This document shows positions 20,412-31,562 of a stretch of 64,000 bases of DNA, piece after piece (the stretch's first letter is position 1; each line of letters starts with the position of its first letter). Both the position numbers and the translations under genes were made by a program. The stretch is from Scalesia atractyloides (lineage: Eukaryota; Streptophyta; Magnoliopsida; Asterales; Asteraceae): contig CAMTDV010000019.1 in the NCBI GenBank assembly GCA_947069175.1, positions 75,329,358-75,393,357 on the forward strand, read 5' to 3'. The notes beneath the pieces were generated by a model. It was not told where the DNA came from. It did no database searches and worked only from the letters and a program-made list of their open reading frames with translations.

Positions 20412-21627
20412 GTGTTTCTAAAGTGGCTTGGGTCTCCACAATTGTAGCAAGACCGCATAGGTTGTACCATGGGATAGTTGGGTTGGTAGTATGATTGGGC
20501 TAAATGTTGGGTAGGTGGTAGTAGTAGGGGTTGTTGGGCTTGACCCATTATTTGTTGGTGGGTTTGGGTTGAAGGCTGGTGGCGGTTCGTTCGCTGAGGT
20601 ATGCGACAGGTTTGAACAGTATGACCTGCGCGACCACAGCCGGTGCAATGTTGGCAGGGATGATCAGGAAAGTGGTGGTATTGGCAACGGTTGCATTTTG
20701 GTAATGGGCCAGAGTATGGCCTTTTGTATGGTGCAGGTGAAGGGCAACTTGGGTAATGGGTGCAGCAGGGATAGGGAAATTGGTTTGTGTGACAGCGAAG
20801 TTTCTGGTGTTACATTTCCTCTTGTTAGCAAACTTAGAGGAGGAGGTGGAATGGTTTGAAGTTTGGCCCTCAACGGGGGCTTTCTTTTTCTCCTCTTTAA
20901 ATTTACCGTTGCGAATTCGATTCTCGGTCAGTTCAGTAGCTAGTTCCATAGCAGCTTCAAGTGTTGCTGGCGAAGTGCTGAGAACTGAATCTTGAATTTT
21001 CGAGGGAAGACCTCGAATATAATGCTCGATTAAACGGTAAACTGGGGTGAACAAGTTAGGGACCATTTGGTTCAACTCTAAGAACCTCTTGTTGTAGGAA
21101 GTATGATCTCCCTCCTTTTGCTTCAAAGAATGAAATTCGTCCTCTAGCTTCTTAATCTCACTTCTAGAACAGAATCGCCTCGTCATGATTTCCCTTAACT
21201 CCTCCCACGTTAAGGCCATTGCATCATCGATTCCCCTCTTACCCTTTTCAGTATTCTACCAGGTAAGAGATACCCCAAATAGTCTCCCGGTTGCGTATCG
21301 TACCTTGCCATCCTCGGGACAATCGCAGTTGAGGAAGGTGTTTTCCATTTCCTCAAACCAGTGGAGGAGAGCAGTGACACCTTCGGTCCCTTCAAATTTA
21401 GGAGGATCGCAAGACTTGAAATGTTTATATGAGCACTTTTTGGTAGGAAGGTTGCCGACGTTCTGGTCTTCTTGTTGGGGTGGATTTGTGGGATTTGTGG
21501 CGAGAGCTTGTTGTACTTGAACCACAATGTCAGGAAGCACCGCGGCCATTTGTTTTGCGATTTGAGTGGCCAAGCGTTCGTGAGACCTTCCTGATCTTTT
21601 ACCCCCTCGTTGTTGTCTAGCCGACAT
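20412..21627 (-). pseudogene. gag: Element B gag (broken)
   Basis: The start at 21627 (MSARQQRGGKRSGRSHERL) is matched by the same start in C, D and E about 780-800 bases after the primer site. 21256-21627 includes FKSCDPPKFEGTEGV and LLHWFEEMENTFLNC, then stops at a TAG in place of the second Trp of LTWW. 20548-21219 carries the capsid second half (WEELREIMTRRFC, then FLELNQMVPNLFTPVYRLIEHYIRGLP). Nucleocapsid zinc motifs lie in two frames, ending with CYNCGDPSHFRNTC (CX2CX4HX4C) near 20410-20450. Three or more frame breaks. Confidence 0.85.
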
Positions 21628-22415
21628 CTACAGGAACATACATAAGAAGATTGTGAGTTTATGGAGTCTTTTTAGGTGTCATGTGTCTTAAAGAAAATGA
21701 AAATAACATAAATATCAATAATGCAACTACATCCATAGGATGTCTTGGGTTTGCTCATGTTGGGCCTCAAATGTCCCCCATACCTTCACATGTATAGTCA
21801 TGTGGGCCCCCATGTCTATTGGCTTGGTAGAAAATTGGCGATTTAACACTCGCATCACCCGAATGAAAACCACGAAATATGTTTACGAGATGTATGGTCG
21901 GAATGTGTCCAGGTGTAGACACAATGACAACTCAAAGTGGGGTTAGCTCCCACGACGTTTGGTATAGCATGCTTTGGCCTAATAGGTACTTCGTACTCTC
22001 ATCGTTAGTCCCCAGGTAGGCAAACTGGTCCTTTATTTTGGACTTATACGAATGCCAGCCTAGACAGGACGTTCCGACTACCGGTACTTGTACCCTTCCA
22101 GTTACTACATGCCCGTCATGAGAACTCACTTTGATGTGATTTGAAAATACAAAAATCATTGTAAAAACAATCATGAAAATGATGTGACGTGTGCTTTCAT
22201 TGATATGATATGTTATGAGAATATGATTCATGATAGGCATTATATACTAATATGTACTTATGAACATGCTTGATAACATTGAATGTAACATTAAACATAA
22301 AACATATAAACATCATGAATTTTGCATGTAACACACAAAAATCTTAAAAATTTCTAATCAGCTATAGTATAGGCTCTAAGGGTCTAATAACCTATCCTAT
22401 ATCCCTATAGTCATG
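21628..22415 (-). other. Element B leader
   Basis: About 790 bases between primer site and gag, recognisably conserved in elements C, D and E. No coding potential that survives comparison. Probably carries RNA packaging signals, by position only. Confidence 0.6.
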
Positions 22416-22427
22416 GCTCTGATACCA
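22416..22427 (-). promoter_or_regulatory. Element B primer-binding site (tRNA-iMet type)
   Basis: TGGTATCAGAGC on the sense strand, separated from the 5' LTR by three bases. Confidence 0.92.
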
Positions 22428-23580
22428 ATCTGTCACACCCCGACCCGCAGCGGAATAAGAGTCGGGGCATAATTGGGTTATCACCAAAGCTCATGATATT
22501 TACTAATATGTTTCATATTTATTAAAGTCAAAATTACATTCTCAATAATATAAACATGTCCATACAAATACAAAGAAAAATAACCAACTAAACAATCCAA
22601 GCTCTAAACCAGTTTATTCTTCTAAGCCAATCCTATGTGTATCTTGCTGCAGCTGGTTCACATGTATCATGTGTAAAAATGGGGGTTTTTGGGTCAACAT
22701 AAGTTGGCGAGTGAACCTTGTTAGATAAACATTTATTATTTATTTATTGTTATTTTTATCAAGGAAAAATTGTGCAATAGTCATATGTGAGCAAAATGTA
22801 AATGATCAAACAATAGCAATAACAACCACAAATAACTACAATAACATACAATAACATATGAACTTGCATGAATATATAACATGAATGAAACTGTATATGT
22901 TGGCAACGTCACGTTCACGCTCATAATGTAATGGGGAACGGACGGCCTATGATGAATGTCTGTGCGATCAAGACTCAATCAAATGGAGCCGATCGTATGT
23001 TGGCAACGCCAGGTTCACGCTCATAATGTAATGGAGAACTGCTCAACGCTCATAATGTAATGGGGAGCGGCGGCCTATGAAATTGCATGTACTGAAAATA
23101 ATAAATTAAATCTAAACAATAACCACACAACAGTTGATACAAGCTGAATACACATTTGTTCATGATATGATGTATGCACAATGATTTAAATATAATAAAT
23201 GGTAAGACGCATGATACACCCCAAAAAACGTGATTAAAATGGGGAATTTGTAGAGATTCACTCACATTGGGTGCGTTTGGTTGGAGATGATGAGATGCGC
23301 ACGAGTTTGAAGGATTGAACAATGAGGATTAGCTAACCTAAATAATAATGGAAAATATAGTTAATGAGTGGATTCTATTAATAATTTTAATAGGTTTTTT
23401 AGATATATTTTTGTGAGTTTAAGGCTATTTCCTATCTTTAAAAACATTATTTTTAAGTATTTTTAATTGATTTTTGAATTAAATTAAATAAATAAAAATA
23501 TAAAAAAATGTTGACTTTTGCGTTGACCATTGACCATTGACTGTTTGACTGTTTGACCGGTTTTATGGTGTGCATGTATG

Positions 23581-23992
23581 CGCCGGGTGAGGCTCGAACC
23601 CGAGACCTCCCGTACGCGTGCACGCAGCTCTACCAACTGAGCTACGTGTCTAACCCGAAATAATTCTGTTTTTAATTATATTTATATACTAATTCAGTTT
23701 ATTCAAAATTCATTTATTTTTAAAAAGGATTTTAATTATCAAACCGGTGCCGTCAACAGGTCTCGAACCCGGGACCTGTGAGTTAGTGTTGCACACAGTC
23801 CACCGCTGGACTGTGTGTCTAACCTGGTTAATATACCGATTTTTATTATACTTAACAACTACCGTGAGTTAATCCGGTTCAGTTAGAAAAATAAAACATT
23901 TTTATTACAGAGCATACGTGTGTCAAGGATCGAACTCGCGGCGTGTGATATGTATGTGCACACAGTCCATCGCTGGACTGTGTGTCTAACCC
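23581..23992 (-). other. Three tRNA-like modules in element B 5' LTR
   Basis: Modules at about 23581-23655, 23755-23825 and 23925-23992, same A-box and B-box blocks as the 3' LTR copy. The module 2 hairpin is perfect here; module 3 has one loop change (CATCGC for CACCGC). Confidence 0.7.
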
Positions 23993-24828
23993 GAGATAAT
24001 ATCCAAATTATATTAAACTTATAATCAACCTAACTTCATCTTCTTCGTTACAGAATTACAGCCTATGATTACTCTATTGTTTCTTGTTTAATTTGATTGA
24101 CAAACATTCAAAAGACTAAAATGAAATGGCAGCGACGATTTTGGAAGTAAACATACCGGAGGAACGATTTATCTCAGAATTCCGGCAAGTCGTCGGCTCT
24201 GTTTTTATGAACTTCGACTGAGCGAACAAATTAACAGTTTTGATTAGCTAAGTGTGGAATTGAAGTACTAAACAAGAGTTATCAGAAGGTTTGAATGACT
24301 ATACCGTTTTATAGTGGAAGATAAGAATTTTCAGAAGTTTCCGGCGAGGGTGAATTATCCGATATCGACGTCTGAAATTGATTCCGATTGAAGGGTTTGA
24401 GTTAGCAATAGCTTAACAACTGATAGGCAATGAAAGAATTGAGAGACTTACTGATTTGATGGAAAACACGGTTTTCCGGCGAAAGTCCGGCGAGTTCAAA
24501 TAGCTTCTCCGGCGAACTGAAAGTTGTGCGAAAATGCAATTGAAGGTCTGCAGAATGTGTTTGAGTCGCGTGAGGGGTCTATGATTGAAGTAATTCAGAA
24601 AATGAAAGTTTTCGGTTATTAAAACCGATCCACTCTTGAATTCAAGTCCATTGAAAGCTAAATTGATTGGAGGTGTCGGTGTATCGGTTAAACTCAGTAA
24701 ACCGCGAACAATCAAACGTTTTTGGACGTTTGGTGACCGATTTCGGTTACAGTTGGCGTATCCGGATTGATTTATGATTGACCATAAAATTTAATTGTTT
24801 CCTAGAATTTACAGAAAACATCAAGTGG

Positions 24829-24904
24829 CGGAGTGGTTATATGTGTGTGTGATAAGTCTTTGAGCTTAAACCCGGCTGAACCGGGTTCGAGTCCCGGCAG
24901 CCTA
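24829..24904 (+). other. tRNA-like module 4 in element B 5' LTR
   Basis: GGCGGAGTGGTTA and GGGTTCGAGTCCC, followed by TATTTTTATTTTT. GGCTG and CAGCC flank the T-arm as complementary arms. Confidence 0.7.
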
Positions 24905-25087
24905 TTTTTATTTTTATTTATTTTATTTTTACTTTTTATCAATTATAACTTTTATATTCTAGTTTGTTTATTAATTATGCATCACTAAAAATTATAATGG
25001 ACATAAATACGCAACGAAACATTTATAACTTGATATTCGATTACAAACGGAGCGGGTTTGGAAAACCCGTTTTTGACAAATGTTACA

Positions 25088-25092
25088 ACTAC
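25088..25092. other. Target-site duplication of element B, right copy
   Basis: ACTAC, identical to 14275-14279. Element A LTR sequence resumes here (ACTTGGTTAGCTTGGG, as at about 6372). Confidence 0.9.
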
Positions 25093-26322
25093 TTGGTTAG
25101 CTTGGGCTATCCTACATACAAGTCCACACATCACTTGATGTTTTACTTAGATTAGAGGTTATTATTTGATTCTTGTTTATGTTCTTAACCCTCCTTGTTG
25201 TCTATGACAACTTGTGTAGTGGTGAACTTTACATGAGGTTCTAAATGGGTATTTACACCTCTTACCTCGTACATGACTTCTATGACATCATTGTTAAACT
25301 TATATTAGAATATGTATATGGACTATATAATATACTTAAACCGTACCCTTGATGATGACTAAATAGTTATTCGTCAAGCTACTAAGTTAGGTCACCAAAG
25401 TGTTTAGTTCCTCGTTTCGATTCTAATAGGTGTTAACCTATGAATCATATAAACCCTAATGGGTTTTCATAGTGTCCAAAACAAGTGTTAGACCTTAGTG
25501 ATTATTTTCGTGTACATTATTTTGTTATGCTTTATTCCAAATTCCGAATCTTTCATCAACATCCACTACTCACACCTACGTTTTCCTCGTGTAGGATCAC
25601 TCGGTGTTCCTCCAACGACCAAATCAACTCTTCACGGAATCACCAAGTGGGAAAGCTTGCAAAACCGTGAGTATACTTAAACCCCCTTTTCGTTTACCAC
25701 TTTTGGGGTGTAACATGTTAAACTATGAAAACTTACACTTAAACCTTATTCTTAATGTACAAACATTCCTTATACATGCTTGCATACTTGACTACTTGAT
25801 ACATTAAACTTGGGGTTATACGTTTTGTGCTAGACTTATCATTAACTTCGTACGAGCATATCCTTGACATATATAGCGCTATAGGATTAACGCACCACCC
25901 GTATTCTTGAGGTTATGTTAAGAGCTTATTGCGTTTCATCATTGTTTCAATAGCTTGCCATGTGGAATTGTTTAAACTCATCGTTATGCTATGTACGTAT
26001 GAAAACTAGTATACTCGCCTTTGCTTTTGCATTGAACTTTATTTTAAACATGTTACAGGTTGAAGAGGAGGATCGTATGAAATCTAGTAGGGATGACTAG
26101 AAAACACGCCCAAGAAATCACTAGATTGTATATTATGATATGTTGAACTTGTCGTAATTATCTTTTGTTTATTGTTATTTGAAATTCCATGTATTGTAAT
26201 GACAATTTATATTATGAAATGAAAACGGTTTTGATTTAATTATTGTCACAAACAGCGTTATGAGTAATGAGCAATCTATTTCGTCCTGCCTTGATGTTTC
26301 CGCTATCGGTTGGGGTGTGACA
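25093..26322 (+). repeat. Element A 3' LTR, right part
   Basis: Continuation of 13256-14279 after the B insertion, aligning with 6375-7649 and ending in the same GGTTGGGGTGTGACA. Together the two parts give an LTR of about 2.25 kb. Short ORFs at 25485-25807 correspond to non-coding LTR sequence. Confidence 0.85.
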
Positions 26323-26649
26323 ACATGACTGGTCTTTACAAAAAAATGGATAGAGGTTAGTGTAAATGACTTGTGGTGTGCAAAAGTTTCTCATGAAAGA
26401 CAGTAAGTGTAATTTCTAAAGACAAAGAACAAAAGATGCATGTTGACATAAACTTAAAGGAAAAATCATGTAATTTAATCTAGGATATTTAAGGATGCTA
26501 ATTTTCTTCTATATTTTGTTTGTTTAAAAAGAGGTGTGTGTATGTTTTTTACATTTGGTGTTCAATTATTATATTTTTGTTTCTCGTTTGGTGTCTCTAG
26601 ACTTTCGGAGACAGCGTGTGTTTTCAATCGTAGTCTTTTTAAACTTAAA
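26323..26649. other. Unassigned AT-rich sequence
   Basis: Sequence flanking the 3' end of element A. I see no gene, repeat or motif that I can support. It may be the original insertion target of element A. Confidence 0.5.
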
Positions 26650-27030
26650 GGGGTTGGTTCCGGTACAAACCATACTTATCCTACAAACCGTAAGAACATA
26701 TCCTAACACATAAAAAAGTTAATTAGCACATATTAAAACAATACACACATAAAAGTAGCACTTTTGAATTATATTAGCACATTAAAATTAATCAAGATTT
26801 TAGCACATATGTGAATGCTATTAGCACTTTTCTTTATCAGCACATTGAAAATAAAAGAAATATCCAAATAAAGAATTAATTGCTTGTTTTCATAATTATA
26901 GAGAATTCAACATAATTGATATTATTTAGGTTATTATTTTACCATTTCTTTATAATTGATTAGATGCCATATGAACTTTTTAAATGATTGTTACAGTTTG
27001 TACACAAAATGTGGTTTGTATTTCATCATA
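26650..27030. mobile_element. Possible MITE-like element
   Basis: About 380 bases of very AT-rich sequence with imperfect inverted ends: TACAAACCATACTT...TACAAACCG on the left (about 26664-26690), and on the right (about 26994-27022) sequence whose reverse complement reads ATACAAACCACATTTT and TACAAACTG. The interior has six TAGCAC/CAGCAC words between 26722 and 26846. No coding capacity. Exact ends and a target duplication could not be fixed by eye. Confidence 0.4.
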
Positions 27031-27372
27031 CTACTAACTTAAAAACACCAATAATATCATGCGTCACTAAGAAGTGCAGAATAACTAAATAACACTAAAC
27101 CGAACTTGCGAATGTGTTAAAAAAAAACACCAAAATTCTCAAACCATACTTGAGAAGTATGGGCCATGAGGTAACACATCATGACTTGCGTAGTCTGGTT
27201 AATTTCCTTTTGATGTGTCTAGTAATAGTGTGTGTTGTAATTTATTTAATATTAATTCGTATACTTAAACATTAGAGTTAATATGCAATAGTTTAAAATA
27301 ATCATTGTATAAATATAGTAATGAGAAGCTTATACGGAGAGAACATGACTTCCATTTTATGTATTATTATAT
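27031..27372. other. Unassigned AT-rich sequence
   Basis: No gene or repeat seen, apart from short A-runs. Confidence 0.5.
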
Positions 27373-27480
27373 AGGGTCAGGATACAATAGGAAGTTTTTA
27401 TCACTAGGAAGGATAGGAAGTAATCTCGTCCGTCAAATTGCACTATCAACAGCCAAGATTAAAATTTAATAAAAAACTCT
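27373..27480 (+). repeat. Candidate Mutator-like terminal segment
   Basis: GGGTCAGGATACAATAGGAA, a second AGGAAGGATAGGAAG block, then CCGTCAAATT and ATCAACAGCCAAGATT. This style of terminus is familiar from plant Mutator-like elements (pattern memory). The matching opposite end and 9-bp target duplication are not in the window. Confidence 0.3.
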
Positions 27481-27984
27481 CATTTAAACACGCGGTTCGG
27501 GCTTTGAAGGGTATTATCGTCAAATTCCAACTACAACCACTTTGAATCTACAGAGAAACCTTGTGAAGAAGTTCATTACGTTTTACATCCGATTGAAAAA
27601 AAACACACACAGATTGAATTTAGTGATAATCAAAATCCGTTGAAGTTCATGGCATCTTCGAGATATAATTTGAAGGTTTACCTTCGAATTACTGATAAGA
27701 AATACGTATCGCAAAACCTAAATCATCAAAAAAGCAACGACAAACTTCAGATGAAGAAAACAACGATCAACAACCAAAAAATACAGAAAAATCAACAACG
27801 AGAGAACACACTGGTAGAAAACGAAAAAAGATTTCTGATAATGGTATATATTTATGCTTTTTAAACTTTAAACTATATTCATGCTACGTTTTATGAATTA
27901 GAAATAGCCTACTACTAACTATTGCAACTATTAACCATTATGTTTTAATTTACAACTGTTGTTACCTATTGTATATGCAGTGCA

Positions 27985-28430
27985 TAGTAAGTGTTGTTGT
28001 TAAGTATTGCGTTTTATATTAAAACATTGAGCTACCCCTACTTTTATCTTAAAATTGTTAACAATTGTGTTTTATATTAAACTGTAACCTAATAATTTCA
28101 AGTGTGTTATAATTGTTATAATTTTGGTAAGTGTTGCTGTTAAGTATTGCGTTTTATATTAAAACATTGAGCTACCCCTACTTTTATCTTAAAATTGTTA
28201 ACAATTGCGTTTTATATTAAACTGTTACTTAATAATTTCAAGGGTGTTATAATTGTTCTAATTTTTGAAAGGTTTGCTGTTAAGTATTGCGTTTTATATT
28301 AAAACATTGAGCTACCCCTACTTTTTATCTTAAAATTGTTAACAATTGCGTTTTATATTAAACTGTAAACTAATAATTTCAAGGGTGTTATAATTGTTAT
28401 AATTTTAGTAAGGTTTGTTGTTAACTATTG
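27985..28430. repeat. 140-bp tandem repeat in intron 1
   Basis: Three copies with a 140-base period (equivalent points 28006, 28146, 28286). Each contains ATTGCGTTTTATATTAAAAC, GAGCTACCCCTAC and a second ATTGCGTTTT or variant, giving five exact ATTGCGTTTT motifs. Copies differ at few positions. Confidence 0.9.
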
Positions 28431-28669
28431 CTTTTTACTAACTTTTTGTATCATTATTATCTTTAAGATAAAAAGCAACAAGAACAAATGAAAAGGAGAA
28501 GAAAGAAAGGGTGATTGAAACTTCAGAAGAAGAAAATACTGAGAGAGCTATAGTTCTGCATAATTCTGAAGAACAAGAAATAAATTCTGGTAACATAAAT
28601 CACAGAAAAACATTATTTCATAATCCAAAATATTTGTAGTTTTTAATACGCTACACTTCTATATATCAG

Positions 28670-29383
28670 ATGATGATTTTGTTGATCCCCCACCAAGAGT
28701 GAAAACAAGGAGATCATTGAAGATACACAAAGCCCCAGAACAACCATATTACGAATACGATGGAAGTAAAATCACCATAAGATGTGCAGTCAATAATCTC
28801 CCAACGTATATCAATACTTTGTCAAAAAATCAAAAGAAAATTATGAGAGAAATAGGCTTTGGCAGTGCACTATCCATGAACTTGCATTCAGTTCCTCGGA
28901 AATTTGGATATTGGCTTGTGAATAACTATGATGCTGAAAATGATATGATAAATACTGGAGAAGAAAAGATTAAGATAACTGCTGATTTGATTCAAAAGGT
29001 ATTTCAAATACCAAATGGCAAAATAAAGATTGAGGAAAAAAAGAGGCCCAAAGATACAGACCTTATAATAAGGTTCTGGCGGGGGCAAATCAGTAAGCAA
29101 CTTCTGAAGAAATTGTACATTGGGAATCTGATTAAAATTTTAAATTACTAGAAATGAGCTTGGAAGAATGTTCAAACTGAACTTCTTGGTTATATTTTGT
29201 ACCGTCATGGCAGAGGCAATGCAAAGCAGTAATGTAAACCAAAGGTTTTTGCCTTCAATGAAAAGTAATATAAATGTCCAAGATTTTAGTTGGTGTGAAT
29301 ATATGCTGAATTGTTTACAGCGTTCAAGAAAACGATGGCCTGGAGGTGACAAGACCTTATGTGGACCTATTGCAATGCTAGCG
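28670..29383 (+). pseudogene. Exon 3: N-terminal conserved domain of the Ulp1-like protein
   Basis: After the acceptor at 28668-28669 the frame reads DDDFVDPPPRVKTRRS, then IMREIGFGSALSMNLHSVP, FGYWLVNNYDAEND and ITADLIQKVFQIPNG. This 'GFGSLL...YWLVNNFD...IPNG' layout is typical of the N-terminal region of plant Ulp1-like transposon-associated proteins. A frame change at about 29100-29170 leads to the second part (VNQRFLPSMKSNINVQDFSW, then CEYMLNCLQ and GPIAMLAV). The donor at 29384 follows GCG. No known catalytic function for this domain. Confidence 0.6.
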
Positions 29384-29411
29384 GTATGAAATCTGATTTT
29401 AATTTTATCAT

Positions 29412-29810
29412 AAAACGCAATATATAGTCATTTTTAATGATATCTTTACTTCCTAACAAGCAATAATTGCTTAATCCCATAATATAAAAGTTGAATAATG
29501 GGTGAATAATATCTTTATAAAACGCAATGATTTATACAGATTCTATATGCTTACAAAAAACAAGGATTTTAGTTTTTGTTAAATCCTAAATACTTTATCT
29601 CATAAAACGCAATATATAGTCATTGTTATTTGTTATCTATCTTTATATAATAAAACGCAATATATAGTCAATTTTAATGATATCTTTACTTCCTAACACG
29701 CAATAATTAATTAATGCCCATAAGATAAAAGTTGAATAAGGGGTGAATAATATCTTTATAAAACGCAATAATTTATACAGATTCTAAATGCTTACAAAAA
29801 ACAAGGATTT
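29412..29810. repeat. Tandem duplication covering intron 3 and the start of exon 4
   Basis: About 29412-29570 and 29652-29810 are near-identical: AAAACGCAATATATAGTCA, CTTTACTTCCTAACA, GTTGAATAA, a second AAAACGCAAT, the acceptor TTTATACAG and the exon start ATTCTA(A/T)ATGCTTAC. Offset about 240 bases. The upstream acceptor copy leads quickly to a stop, so only the downstream one gives an open exon. Confidence 0.85.
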
Positions 29811-31506
29811 GAGGATAATGAAGAAGAATTCTCTCTAGATATGGTTAACTCTACAACTTTACAAGAATTTGAAGATGAATTAGAAATCGCTGCACAAAAT
29901 GAAGGTAGGGTACTTGTAAAACAGAAAAATGTGGTGAAGAAAAAATCAAAGAAGAAAGAACAGGAAGCAGAAGAGGAAATGGAATATATGTTTATCCATC
30001 TGAATCCGAAAATGAAAATGAAGAAATTTTTGATGCTGAAGAAAACAATGATGATGATGATGATGATGAACAGAATGAACGCAACCAAAATAGCCAACCA
30101 GAGTTTGTTGAAAGCAGAAGAACAAAACCTCTTACTAACTGCTGCTCCTGTTTTTGATGATGAAGAAAACAATGATGATGATGAAAAGAATGAACACAAC
30201 CAAAACAGCCAACCAGAGTTTGTTGAAGCAGAAGAAGAAAACATCTTACTAACTGCTACTGTTAATTGGATTGCACTTGAAGATAGTCAAAAAACCCAAC
30301 ATAACCCCAATGAAAATGAAAAAGCACCAACAGAAAGTGAAGGATCATGGGGACGTTTCTTCGAAAAACCTTCAGAGGGAAATAAAGAAAAACTGTGGGT
30401 TGACAGTCAATGTCGGTTGCGTAATTTCATACCATCACAAATGCATATTGAAACAACAAAAGGTCTTTCTGAAATGAATTCAACAAGAAGTGGTGATGAA
30501 ATTCTAATATGCGAAGAAGGTGAAAAACGAAATGAGCAGCATATTGTGTCAACCTTAGATGATCATTTCAAAAGCTTTGAAGAATCATTCCAAACAATCC
30601 AATCATATATAGATGATGTTATTGAACAATATCCAAACAGTGAAATTGTTCATAACAAAGTTAATGAATGGTCATTATTAATGGAGAAATTGAACAACGT
30701 AGCTCAAAAGCGTAACCAAGTTACCGCTGATTCAAGAATTATTGAAACTCAAAGTGATCAACAAACACCATCATGCTACTTAAATTTAAACAAAAGCCAA
30801 AATGAAGAAAGAAAACAAGATATGCTAAATCCTACATCATCTGCAAAACACAATGAAGATACTACAGTTGTGGTCCAAAGTTCATGTCCTGAAAAAACAA
30901 AGGAGAATCCTCAAGGATTGAAAAATGCAATGAAACATCACCATTTGGTGAAGAAACTCCATCAATCATTACGGAGATGATACAGAAAACAGATGAAGCA
31001 GATAGAATATCAAAACAAAAATCAATTAAAAATTATGAGAGGCCATCATTTGATTTGAAAATTTCTCAAATTTCAAATGAGATAGAAACAGCAGTGGATG
31101 AGAATGCAAATCAAAAGGATGCATCAAGCAAAGAAGTTGAAAAAAGTATTGAAATTACAGGAATACAAACAATGCTTGATAGAATTGATGAGAATGTGAC
31201 TGAAAAGGAAGTCAATGATGTTATTGGAAGCACATCATTCCTCAACCCAGAAGAAAAAAATTATGAAACACCAGCAAAATCAATTGATGAAAAAGAACAA
31301 ACGACGGAAATCAATAAAACAGAAGAGATAATTACAAAGATAGTGCCCAGAACGTTAGAAAAACTGTAGGCAAAGCGTTATGTTCACCATACTATCAAAG
31401 AAAAGTAGAAATGAATGATGGTAGAACAAAGATTGAAAACAACATATCTGGATATGCATTCCATGCAGTAGGAGACATGATGTACGGAAACTTTTATATT
31501 TAAAAA
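29781..31506 (+). pseudogene. Exon 4: acidic low-complexity middle of the Ulp1-like protein
   Basis: The acceptor is at 29779-29780 (TTTATACAG), then ILNAYKKQGFEDNEEEFSLD leads into the 29841-30980 frame. The sequence is rich in Glu, Asp, Asn and Lys. A stretch encoding an ENNDDD...QNSQPEFVE unit is duplicated at about 30040-30115 and 30160-30230, with a frameshift between the copies: part of the first copy is read as poly-Met (a GATGAT run in the wrong frame). The frame shifts again at about 30977 and 31369. No domain is recognised. Confidence 0.55.
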
Positions 31507-31562
31507 GTAAAACACAAAGGAAAAATCATATATAATTCAATTGTTATAATTTTTTTTTGCAG

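Larger units (their letters stand above)
14280..25087 (-). mobile_element. Element B: complete chromovirus-like Ty3/gypsy retrotransposon
   Basis: 10.8-kb element on the minus strand, bounded by ACTAC duplications. LTRs are 14280-16928 (3') and 22431-25087 (5'). Both run TGTAACA...GGGTGTGACA on the sense strand. Between them lie the iMet primer site, a ~790-base leader, gag, protease, RT, RNase H, integrase and polypurine tract. The protein most resembles the Tekay/Del chromovirus lineage (GPY/F module and chromodomain-like tail), though clade placement by eye is tentative. Several frameshifts and stops make it non-autonomous. It sits inside the 3' LTR of element A. Confidence 0.93.
22431..25087 (-). 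repeat. Element B 5' LTR
   Basis: 2657 bp, near-identical partner of 14280-16928. It has six TTGAC cores at 23511-23560 (the partner has five) and the same four tRNA-like modules. ORFs at 24413-24715 and 23050-23322 mirror those in the other LTR and are not supported as genes. Confidence 0.92.
6270..26322 (+). mobile_element. Element A: chromovirus-like Ty3/gypsy retrotransposon carrying nested element B
   Basis: Plus-strand element with partial 5' LTR (6270-7649), iMet primer site (7653), gag, protease, RT, RNase H, integrase and chromodomain-like tail (8636-13221), polypurine tract, and a 3' LTR split into 13256-14279 and 25093-26322 by element B. The first ~0.95 kb of the 5' LTR lies beyond the Athila element, outside the window. 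The LTR starts TGTAACGCCC (seen in the 3' copy) and ends GGGTGTGACA in both copies. The coding region has many stops and frameshifts. The protein resembles the B-E family closely, but the LTR differs strongly: I see no tRNA-like modules in it. Confidence 0.85.

Noticed and set aside
20515..20859. Glycine- and valine-rich plus-strand ORF in element B (similar at 55086, 60890)
   Set aside because: Antisense to the gag zinc-rich and proline-rich segment in every copy; no independent support.
29792..30244. Serine- and phenylalanine-rich 150-codon ORF on the minus strand
   Set aside because: Exact antisense of the acidic Glu/Asp/Asn-rich exon 4; composition shadow.
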